The notes below the pieces were generated by a model. The model ran no database searches and was not told the DNA's origin. It saw only the letters and a list, made by a program, of their open reading frames with translations. From DATLBY01 sp035526665 (GTDB lineage Bacteria; Acidobacteriota; Terriglobia; Bryobacterales; Bryobacteraceae), in NCBI GenBank assembly GCA_035526665.1, contig DATLBY010000499.1, positions 1 to 5,606 of the forward strand: a stretch of DNA of 5,606 nucleotides. Reading direction: 5' to 3'. A program made the translations under genes and the position numbers. Numbering within the stretch: position 1 is the stretch's first letter; the number at the start of each line of letters is the position of its first letter. Shown piece after piece: positions 1-5,606 of the stretch.

Positions 1-852
1 CCAGATCAACAGGTACTGCGAAAACGCAATATAGGCCCAGAACACCGTCAGCGCAAACATCCACTTACCCAAGTCGTGGTAGTGCTCCACCGTGATGGTG
101 TTCCGCAGGACGCCCTTGCTGCGCAGGCCAAGGCAGATTAAAGTCCAGGTAGCCATAAACGCGAGCGCCCCGCCGGCAAACACATATAAGCCGAAAATTG
201 TCGAATACCAGTGCGGCTCCAGTGACATGCTCCAGTCGAATGCGGCCAGCGTCATGGTCACCGTAGTCAGCAGGAGGCCAGGAGCGCTCCAACGTGACGC
301 CGCATGCATATTCTCGAGCGATCCGGTTTTGTCCTGCTCGGTGGAATTCTTATGCAGGCGGTTGCTCCAAAGACTCCACACGAAAAAATAGATAGCGGCC
401 CGGATAATAAACCACTGCGGATTCAGATACCCAGCCTTCGCGCGCAGAATGGCGTCCTTGGCAACCACCTCCGCGTGCGACCACTCATAAAGATAGTGAA
501 TACCGAAAGCGACGCCGAGGAACAGAAGCGCTCCCGCGGGAATAGAGACCGCGATATTTTCCGCAATCCGGCGCATCGGGACGCTCCAAGCGGAGCCAGT
601 CAGGTACTGCACCATCACAAAAAAGAGCGCACCTACTGGAATCGTCACGCAGAAAATAAAGCCTGCAAGATAAGACTGAAAGAAACGCGCGGGGTCGGCG
701 AAGAAGCCTGCCAGGCAGACAATCCAGGAAACCAGCGCAATGAACACAATCGCGTTCCGGCCCCGGATCCAGAGACCGCCTTCAATATGATAGGAGTCGG
801 TGTCCTGACCGTGGTGGCCGTGATGCTCCTCGTGTATAGCGTGTTGAATCAT
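1..852 (-). CDS. actF: ActF, quinol:cytochrome c oxidoreductase quinone-binding-type membrane subunit 2 of Alternative Complex III (3'-truncated by window edge)
   Basis: Second large membrane subunit of ACIII, distantly related to ActC and proposed to form the other proton-moving wing. The ATG at 852-850 lies three bases after the actE stop, and the frame then has no stop through base 1. This gives 284 residues of a family that usually exceeds 400, so the last third is outside. The N-terminal 22 residues are hydrophilic and rich in histidine (His4, 7, 10, 11, 13, 14, 22). Hydrophobic segments follow at roughly 34-51, 61-81, 100-122, 147-162, 189-206, 217-242 and 264-284. Recognised family features are QYLTGSAWSVPMRRIAE (82-98), FDWSMSLEPHWYSTIFG (205-221), HYHDLGKWMFA (257-267) and FWAYIAFSQYLLIW (271-284), the last running into the window edge. 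No convincing Shine-Dalgarno is seen, only AGATAGAAG directly before the ATG, so translation may rely on ribosomes finishing actE. Many TTT/ATT/TAT codons make it look more AT-rich than actE. Confidence 0.94.
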   Translation of the reverse strand, partial: MIQHAIHEEHHGHHGQDTDSYHIEGGLWIRGRNAIVFIALVSWIVCLAGFFADPARFFQSYLAGFIFCVTIPVGALFFVMVQYLTGSAWSVPMRRIAENIAVSIPAGALLFLGVAFGIHYLYEWSHAEVVAKDAILRAKAGYLNPQWFIIRAAIYFFVWSLWSNRLHKNSTEQDKTGSLENMHAASRWSAPGLLLTTVTMTLAAFDWSMSLEPHWYSTIFGLYVFAGGALAFMATWTLICLGLRSKGVLRNTITVEHYHDLGKWMFALTVFWAYIAFSQYLLIW

Positions 853-855
853 CTT

Positions 856-1461
856 CTATCTCAGGTCCTGCCGTAGTTCCTGTGGCACGTCATCCACCTT
901 CGCGTCCGTTCTCTGTAGCGCCCGCACGTAGGCCACGATGGCCCACCGGTCGCGTTCGGTGATCTGAAAGCGGTAGGGAGGCATGGTGCGGCGCCCGTGG
1001 GTGATGACATCGAACAACTCGCCGTCGGCCAGGCCGCGCGCCCGGTCTTCATGCAGGTTCGCAGGGATCCAACTGCTCCGCTGTCCCACGATGCCCTGCC
1101 CGTGTCCCGTACGGTCGTGGCAAGGCGAGCAGTAGGTGTTGAATCGCGTCTGGCCCCACTTGAGGGTGCCGGCGTCGATTTTCAGAGGATTCTTGCCGAT
1201 GTACTGGTTGTCGACGATTCCGGTGTAGAACGCATCGTCTTCTTTCAGGTAGCCGACCGGAACCGTGCCCGGCACGGGCATGCGGCTGCCGCGCTTGTCG
1301 CCAAACAGTGCGCTTTCAGTCTGCGGCTTGTACTTCCCCTGCCGGTCCATGTCGGGAAATACTTCGACAGCCGGATTACGGCTCATGGATCCCGCGCAGC
1401 CAACCAGCAGGATGGAAGAGGCCGCCAGCAGGGCAGCGGGAGCGATCGAGAGTATCCTCAT
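856..1461 (-). CDS. actE: ActE, lipoprotein monohaem cytochrome c subunit of Alternative Complex III
   Basis: Complete 201-residue c-type cytochrome that takes electrons from the ActA/ActB side and probably offers them to a soluble carrier or an oxidase. The N-terminus is a lipoprotein signal: Arg2, a hydrophobic run, then LLVGC with the predicted lipidated Cys22, so the mature protein should be anchored at the periplasmic membrane surface. A proline- and glycine-rich segment (about 60-100) leads to the cytochrome domain, with the haem motif CSPCH at 111-115 and the likely distal ligand Met160 in TMPPY. A helix typical of the C-terminal end of class I cytochromes (DRWAIVAYVRALQ) follows. Only one CxxCH is present. 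The ATG at 1461 overlaps the actD stop by 4 nt (ATGA), with GAGGTG eight bases upstream. Length and order match ActE; a generic cytochrome c is the only alternative and the context argues against it. Confidence 0.94.
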   Translation of the reverse strand: MRILSIAPAALLAASSILLVGCAGSMSRNPAVEVFPDMDRQGKYKPQTESALFGDKRGSRMPVPGTVPVGYLKEDDAFYTGIVDNQYIGKNPLKIDAGTLKWGQTRFNTYCSPCHDRTGHGQGIVGQRSSWIPANLHEDRARGLADGELFDVITHGRRTMPPYRFQITERDRWAIVAYVRALQRTDAKVDDVPQELRQDLR

Positions 1462-2027
1462 GCCTCCACCACCTCGGTCTTACGGGCGCCCAGTGACTCG
1501 AGCAATCGCTGCGTATCCACAATGTCGAACTTCGGATCGGATGCTTCGACTACCAGAAGGTACTTGTCGTCGGTCGCACCGTGGAATCCCGGGTAGTTGA
1601 AGACGGGATGGTAGAACTGCGGCAGCTTGTTCAGGCCGAACATACCGAAGACAGCCGCAAAGGCGCCTAACAGGACGGTCAACTCAAACATGATCGGAAT
1701 GGAGGGCTCGATCGCGAACAGCGGCTTGCCGCCGATCACCAGCGGATACGACATAACTCCGGCGTAGTAAATGAGCGCAATGGCGCTGATGAATCCCACA
1801 AAGCCGACGCCCGCCACAATGAATCCCAGAATGGATCGCGGTACGCCGATCGCGTCGTCAATCCCGTGAATCGGAAAAGGACTCAACGCGTCGAGCTTCG
1901 TGTAGCCGTGAATGTGATGAATCTTGTGTCCCACTGACACCAGATGCTCCGGGCGGTCAAACTCCGCCACGATGCCGTAGATCGATTTGTCGCGTAGCTC
2001 GGGAGTGTTTGTATGCCGGGTTTCCAC
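1458..2027 (-). CDS. actD: ActD, DUF3341 membrane subunit of Alternative Complex III
   Basis: Small membrane subunit of ACIII with no known redox cofactor, which packs beside the membrane wings. The protein is 189 residues if read from the GTG at 2027-2025, whose G is also the last base of the actC TAG stop (TAGTG arrangement). The frame stays open further upstream to 2312, but that stretch lies wholly inside actC, encodes unrelated sequence, and is not part of the family. The family signature starts at KSIYGIVAEFDRPEHL (residues 14-29), followed by LDALSPFPIHGID (46-58). Two hydrophobic segments follow, at about 65-90 and 112-131, then a conserved-looking stretch LPQFYHPVFN (135-144) and a soluble tail. 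A GGGGGA eight bases before the GTG is a weak ribosome binding site, so expression probably depends on coupling to actC. The start is the least certain point; there is no ATG before the conserved core. Confidence 0.92.
   Translation of the reverse strand: METRHTNTPELRDKSIYGIVAEFDRPEHLVSVGHKIHHIHGYTKLDALSPFPIHGIDDAIGVPRSILGFIVAGVGFVGFISAIALIYYAGVMSYPLVIGGKPLFAIEPSIPIMFELTVLLGAFAAVFGMFGLNKLPQFYHPVFNYPGFHGATDDKYLLVVEASDPKFDIVDTQRLLESLGARKTEVVEA
1470..1475 (-). promoter_or_regulatory. Ribosome binding site of actE
   Basis: GAGGTG on the minus strand, eight bases before the actE ATG at 1461 and inside the end of actD. A second GGAGG sits only one base before the ATG, too close to act. Together with the 4-nt ATGA overlap this suggests translational coupling of actD and actE. 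Confidence 0.5.
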
Positions 2028-3466
2028 TAGCGGTGTCCCCCGTCCTTGGGAATCGTCTGCCCGAAATCCGGGCCAGGTCCGGCGGTCACGGCATGGGCTT
2101 CGTGCATCTCTTCGTTGGCCAGCATGCCCTTTACCTCGGAGACTGCGATCATCGGGAGGAAGCGCACGAAAAGCAGGAACAGCGTAAGAAACAGTCCGAA
2201 CGTACCGAAGAAGGTCAGCATGTCGACAATCGTGGGACGGAAATAGCCCCAGCTCGACGGCAGAAAGTCCCGGTGCAGCGAGGTCACGATGATGACGAAG
2301 CGCTCGAACCACATCCCGATGTTCACGAAAATCGAAAGGATGAACATGAATGGGATACTCGTTCGCAGCTTCTTAAACCAGAAGAATTGCGGCGAGATCA
2401 CATTGCAGGACACCATGGTCCAATAAGCCCACCAGTATGGACCGAAGGCGCGATTGATGAAGGCGAAGCGCTCGTAGCTGTTGCCGCTATACCAGGCAAT
2501 GAAGAATTCCGTGGCATAGGCGTACCCGACGATGGTTCCGGTCGCCAGGATGATCTTATTCATGTTCTCCAGGTGCTTCATCGTCACCAGGTGCTCGACA
2601 TTGAAGACCCAGCGGGCGATCACCATCAGCGTCACTACCATCGCGAAGCCGGAGAAGATGGCGCCGGCTACGAAGTAAGGAGGAAAAATCGTCGTGTGCC
2701 AGCCCGGGATGATGGACGTCGCGAAGTCGAAGCTAACGATGGTGTGTACCGAAAGCACCAACGGTGTCGAAAGGCCTGCCAGAATCAGGTAAGCCATTTC
2801 GTAGTTGCGCCAGTGGCGGGCTGATCCGCGCCAGCCGAGGCTCAGCACACCATACACCTTCTGCCGGATATTTTTCGCTCGGTCCCGCAGCGTCGCCAGA
2901 TCGGGCACCAGCCCGACATACCAGAACAGCGCGGACACCGTGGCGTAGGTGCTCACGGCGAACACGTCCCAGACCAGCGGGCTGCGGAAGTTCGGCCACA
3001 ATGCCAGATCGGTATTCGGAAGCGGGAAGAGCCAGTAGGCACGCCAGGGGCGGCCCGTGTGAAACAGCGGAAATATGCCGGCGCAGGCCACCGCGAACAG
3101 CGTCATGGCTTCGGCAAAACGATTGATGGACGTACGCCACTTCTGGCGAAACAGAAACAGAATGGCCGAGATCAACGTGCCCGCGTGACCGATACCGATC
3201 CAGAACACGAAGTTCGTGATGTCCCAGGCCCAGCCGATCGGCTGATTATTTCCCCAGACGCCGATGCCGTTCCAAACCAGCCAGCCGAGCATCGCGCCGA
3301 GAATTCCGGTAATGCCGCCGGTGACAGCCAGGGCGATGTACCAGGAGTATTGAGTCCGCGCCTCGACGATATGGCTGACGGTGTGGGTCAGCTGATGCAG
3401 CGAGTGCTCACCCTCTACCAGCCGCGGCTTCACGTGTGGGTCTTGCCGTACAGCCAGATCAGCCAT
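2027..3466 (-). CDS. actC: ActC, NrfD/PsrC-like quinol-oxidising membrane subunit of Alternative Complex III
   Basis: Complete 479-residue integral membrane protein that carries the quinol site of the complex and hands electrons to the ActB clusters. About ten hydrophobic segments are visible, at roughly residues 43-66, 85-106, 117-135, 165-187, 223-245, 262-286, 303-325, 343-362, 370-395 and 412-440. Family-typical motifs are GIGHAGT (91-97), HTGRPW (136-141), SPLVWD (162-167), HTIVSFDFA (241-249) and WFERF (386-390). His136, Asp167 and Asp247 are candidates for the quinol pocket and proton path; this is inference from the family and not shown by the sequence alone. The ATG at 3466 overlaps the actB end by 8 nt and has a strong GGAGGAG four bases upstream, inside actB. 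The N-terminal 38 residues and C-terminal 40 residues are polar tails. A PsrC/NrfD of another reductase was considered, but the neighbours settle it as ActC. Confidence 0.95.
   Translation of the reverse strand: MADLAVRQDPHVKPRLVEGEHSLHQLTHTVSHIVEARTQYSWYIALAVTGGITGILGAMLGWLVWNGIGVWGNNQPIGWAWDITNFVFWIGIGHAGTLISAILFLFRQKWRTSINRFAEAMTLFAVACAGIFPLFHTGRPWRAYWLFPLPNTDLALWPNFRSPLVWDVFAVSTYATVSALFWYVGLVPDLATLRDRAKNIRQKVYGVLSLGWRGSARHWRNYEMAYLILAGLSTPLVLSVHTIVSFDFATSIIPGWHTTIFPPYFVAGAIFSGFAMVVTLMVIARWVFNVEHLVTMKHLENMNKIILATGTIVGYAYATEFFIAWYSGNSYERFAFINRAFGPYWWAYWTMVSCNVISPQFFWFKKLRTSIPFMFILSIFVNIGMWFERFVIIVTSLHRDFLPSSWGYFRPTIVDMLTFFGTFGLFLTLFLLFVRFLPMIAVSEVKGMLANEEMHEAHAVTAGPGPDFGQTIPKDGGHR
2036..2041 (-). 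promoter_or_regulatory. Weak ribosome binding site supporting the GTG start of actD
   Basis: GGGGGA on the minus strand ends eight bases before the GTG at 2027. It is only a partial Shine-Dalgarno match, but its spacing is right and it supports GTG over any start inside actC. An AAGGA further upstream (2043-2047) is about 15 bases away, which is too far to be useful. Confidence 0.4.
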
Positions 3467-5606
3467 GCCGCTCCTCCAGCTCCGGATTCGGATTGCGCAG
3501 CTTCGCCAGGAAGGTAGTGCGCGGTTTTGTATTCAATTCGGAAAGCATCGCGTAATTCCGGCTTTCTGCTTTCATTTTTGCGACACGGCTGCCCGCGTCA
3601 TTGATGTTTCCAAAAACAATAGCGTCGGCCGGGCAGGTCTGCTGGCAAGCCGTTTGCACTTCGCCATCGTTCAGCCATTGCCGGCGCTCCGCAGCTTTCG
3701 CCTCAATCTTCTTTGCCTGGATGCGCTGCACGCAGAAAGTGCATTTCTCCATCACACCGCGCATCCGGACGGTGACATCCGGATTGAAGACCATCTTGTG
3801 GACTTCCGCCTCGCCATAGTGCCAGTTCAGGAAGTTAAAGCGGCGAACCTTATACGGACAGTTGTTCGAGCAGTAGCGGGTACCGACGCACCGGTTGTAC
3901 GCCATATCGTTCAGGCCTTCCGGGCTGTGGGCGGTGGCGGCTACGGGGCAAACGTTTTCACACGGAGCGTTTTCGCACTGCATGCAGGGGATCGGCTGGG
4001 TAACCGACTCGGGATCGTTTTCATCTCCCTTGTAGTAGCGGTCCAGGCGAATCCAGTGCATTTCACGGCCGCGTGCCACCTGGTCCTTGCCGACGATCGG
4101 AATATTGTTCTCGGCCTGGCAGGCGATCATGCAGGCGTTGCAGCCAATGCAGGAGTTGAGGTCAATCGCCATCCCCCACTGCTGGCCTTTGCTGTAGTCC
4201 CAATCGCCGTAGAGCGAGAGTAGCGGAGGGTGCTCTTCGAACTCTTGTACGAATTTCGGTTCTTTCCGGAACTCCTCCACCGTGGCCTCGCGGATCAGGG
4301 TGGGAATCCGGGTTTTCACCTCGGCGGTTCCCAGCGGCTCCACCACGTTGTGCTCCTGCGTGAGGGCGAGCGGGTATTCCCGTCCCGTCTTCTTCACCGT
4401 GATGTCGGTAGCAAAAGCGAACGCATCGCTGGTGCGGAGCTTGTAGGCATTGGCGCCTACATCCTTGCCGATCCGTCCGCATTCCGTGCGGCCGTACCCG
4501 AGGGCGATTCCGATGGAGTTGTCGGCGTAACCGGGCTGCACCACGACCGGAGCTTCCAGACTCCGCCCGGCGCGCTCGATTGCAATCAGGTCTCCGTGTT
4601 TCACGCCTATCTGCCTGGCGGTTGCGGGACTCAGCAGCGCCGCGTTATCCCATGTGAGTTTGTGCATAGGATCGGGGAGCTCCTGCAGCCAGCCGTTATT
4701 GGCGAAGCGGCCGTCGTAGGTAGCGGCACTCTGCAGGAAAACCAATTCCATGCCGCTGCGGGGCGCTGTGCCCTGGGAGGCGGCATTTACCCGCTTGGCA
4801 TCCAGCGTGGGAGTCACGGGCGCGGCGGCAGTATTGGGCACGACGCCATCGTGGAGCGACTTGCGCCACACCTTCTCGCCGCCCAACTTGCTAACCCAGT
4901 AGGCGCGGACAATATCGTAGCCGCGGGTTTCTTTATTGCCGGTGAGCAGCGCCACTACTTCGGCAGCGGTCTTGCCGCCGAACAGCGGCTCAATCATCGG
5001 CTGCTGAAAGGTGACAGTTCCGTCCGGAGCAACTACGTCTCCCCACGACTCCAGGAAGTGAGCTTCCGGAATCAACCATTTGGAAGCAACGGCCGTCTCG
5101 TCGGGTTCAAAACCCAGATAGACCGAGTTGGCCACCTTCTTCAGATTGGCCGGGAAATCAAAATCCGCCGGAGCGGTGTAGACCGGGTTGCCGCCCAGCA
5201 TGACCAGGTGGGAAACCTGACCGCGCGACATCTCCCCTACGAGCCCGCGCAGGGCATCCAGCTGCGAAACCGTCTGATCTGAAGCGGCCTTGTAGAAGCT
5301 GACTGTGGTCCCGATGTTCCCGAGCGACTGATTCATCAGGAAGGCGAGAGCATGCACCGCGGCCGGCTGGCGCGGTCCTGCCACCACGACCGACTTGCCC
5401 TGGTGCTCCTTTAGATCCTTCGCGACGGCCGCGAGCCACTTGGTGCGCTTTTCGTCCTTGCTGCCGCTGAGCACCTTCAACTCATTGCCGCCGATCTTCA
5501 TCTCACCGGCGAGATCGGATGCAAAGTCGCGAATGTCGGACGAGCGGAGCCGCAGACGATGGTCCGCGTTCGCACCGGTAATGGAGAATTGACTCTCCAC
5601 CACGTA
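3459..5606 (-). CDS. actB: ActB, iron-sulfur / molybdopterin-like subunit of Alternative Complex III (5'-truncated by window edge)
   Basis: Periplasmic electron-transfer subunit that takes electrons from quinol oxidised at ActC and passes them to the haem subunits. The frame enters at the right edge as Tyr-Val-Val-Glu-Ser and stays open to a TGA at 3461-3459, giving 715 residues. Family members run to about 1000, so roughly the first 300 (with the Tat-type signal and first cofactor-fold part) lie outside; the GTG at 5603 is an internal valine, not a start. Residues 1 to about 405 are molybdopterin-oxidoreductase-like, with the dinucleotide-binding-like part at about 280-405. The ferredoxin-like part follows with four cysteine groups: CIGCNAC...C (residue 486 on, 4151-4119), CMQC...C...CP (541 on, 3986-3948), CVGTRYC...CP (573 on, 3890-3858) and CTFC...ACQQTCP (622 on, 3743-3633). 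That is 15 cysteines; Thr576 replaces the expected sixteenth, which fits three [4Fe-4S] and one [3Fe-4S] cluster. PsrA/PsrB-type reductases carry these two parts as separate proteins; the fusion, followed by NrfD-like, DUF3341 and cytochrome genes, identifies ActB. Confidence 0.95.
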   Translation of the reverse strand, partial: YVVESQFSITGANADHRLRLRSSDIRDFASDLAGEMKIGGNELKVLSGSKDEKRTKWLAAVAKDLKEHQGKSVVVAGPRQPAAVHALAFLMNQSLGNIGTTVSFYKAASDQTVSQLDALRGLVGEMSRGQVSHLVMLGGNPVYTAPADFDFPANLKKVANSVYLGFEPDETAVASKWLIPEAHFLESWGDVVAPDGTVTFQQPMIEPLFGGKTAAEVVALLTGNKETRGYDIVRAYWVSKLGGEKVWRKSLHDGVVPNTAAAPVTPTLDAKRVNAASQGTAPRSGMELVFLQSAATYDGRFANNGWLQELPDPMHKLTWDNAALLSPATARQIGVKHGDLIAIERAGRSLEAPVVVQPGYADNSIGIALGYGRTECGRIGKDVGANAYKLRTSDAFAFATDITVKKTGREYPLALTQEHNVVEPLGTAEVKTRIPTLIREATVEEFRKEPKFVQEFEEHPPLLSLYGDWDYSKGQQWGMAIDLNSCIGCNACMIACQAENNIPIVGKDQVARGREMHWIRLDRYYKGDENDPESVTQPIPCMQCENAPCENVCPVAATAHSPEGLNDMAYNRCVGTRYCSNNCPYKVRRFNFLNWHYGEAEVHKMVFNPDVTVRMRGVMEKCTFCVQRIQAKKIEAKAAERRQWLNDGEVQTACQQTCPADAIVFGNINDAGSRVAKMKAESRNYAMLSELNTKPRTTFLAKLRNPNPELEERHG
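3471..3477 (-). promoter_or_regulatory. Ribosome binding site of actC
   Basis: GGAGGAG on the minus strand lies inside the last codons of actB, four bases before the actC ATG at 3466. It is the best Shine-Dalgarno match among the junctions here and fixes the actC start. The 8-nt gene overlap suggests actB and actC are translated in a coupled manner. Confidence 0.7.

Noticed and set aside
304..876. Plus-strand open frame of 190 codons opposite actF
   Set aside because: The minus strand here encodes a well-recognised ActF frame open from 852 to the window edge, so this is its antisense shadow.
997..1596. Plus-strand open frame of 199 codons opposite actE/actD
   Set aside because: Antisense to the cytochrome gene with its CxxCH and lipobox; no domain seen in the translation.
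2028..2312. Possible long N-terminal extension of ActD
   Set aside because: The in-frame upstream stretch overlaps actC almost completely out of frame and is arginine-rich with no similarity to DUF3341. The GTG at 2027 gives a family-length protein.
2009..2824. A 271-codon plus-strand open frame opposite actC/actD
   Set aside because: It is antisense to two confident genes. The product is very hydrophilic (rich in His, Asp, Arg, Glu), as expected from the complement of membrane-protein codons, with no domain seen.
3465..4223. A 252-codon plus-strand open frame opposite the iron-sulfur part of actB
   Set aside because: Shadow of the cysteine-rich actB region; it has no family resemblance and no independent ribosome binding or promoter context.
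4230..5282. A 350-codon open frame on the plus strand opposite actB
   Set aside because: It lies entirely antisense to the clearly conserved actB frame, and its translation has low-complexity character and no recognisable domain. Long antisense frames are expected in GC-rich coding DNA.
5601..5603. GTG near the right edge as the start of a 714-residue gene
   Set aside because: The codon before it (TAC) continues the same frame to the edge, and the sequence starts in the middle of a conserved ActB domain, so this is an internal valine of a truncated gene.
3459..5606. A polysulfide/nitrite-type reductase cluster (PsrABC or NrfCD) in place of ACIII
   Set aside because: The catalytic-like and iron-sulfur parts are fused in one protein, and the cluster also contains DUF3341, a lipoprotein monohaem cytochrome and an ActF-type protein. 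This combination is specific to ACIII.

Overview
The window holds one minus-strand operon segment, coding from end to end. It encodes five consecutive subunits of the bacterial Alternative Complex III (ACIII, quinol:cytochrome c / quinol:electron-acceptor oxidoreductase). In transcription order (right to left) these are actB (3' part only, cut by the right edge), actC, actD, actE and actF (5' part only, cut by the left edge). actA, the multihaem cytochrome that normally precedes actB, would lie just beyond base 5606. The end of actF and any linked terminal-oxidase genes would lie beyond base 1.

Layout: 5606-3459 is the C-terminal 715 residues of ActB, a molybdopterin-oxidoreductase-like domain without visible enzymatic signature followed by a ferredoxin-like domain with 15 cluster cysteines. 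3466-2027 is ActC, an NrfD/PsrC-type membrane protein with about ten helices. 2027-1458 is ActD, a small DUF3341 membrane subunit with a GTG start. 1461-856 is ActE, a lipoprotein monohaem cytochrome c. 852-1 is the first 284 residues of ActF, the second quinol-oxidoreductase-like membrane subunit. The junctions are an 8-nt overlap, a 1-nt overlap, a 4-nt overlap and a 3-nt gap. There is therefore no room for internal promoters or terminators, and the genes look translationally coupled.

How they work together (family knowledge): quinol is oxidised at a pocket in ActC. Electrons pass to the iron-sulfur clusters of ActB, then to the c-type haems of ActA and ActE, and on to a soluble carrier or directly to a haem-copper oxidase. 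ActC and ActF form the two membrane wings proposed to couple this to proton movement, and ActD packs against them.

Organism: the gene order actBCDEF, the moderately high GC and the Gram-negative type lipobox on ActE fit an aerobic diderm bacterium. From the general look of the proteins I suspect Acidobacteriota (Solibacter/Bryobacter-like), but this is impression only; ACIII is also found in Bacteroidota, Myxococcota, Planctomycetota, Verrucomicrobiota and others. I see no mobile elements, RNA genes, CRISPR arrays or unexplained non-coding stretches. This is a known respiratory system, and I found no evidence of an undescribed one.
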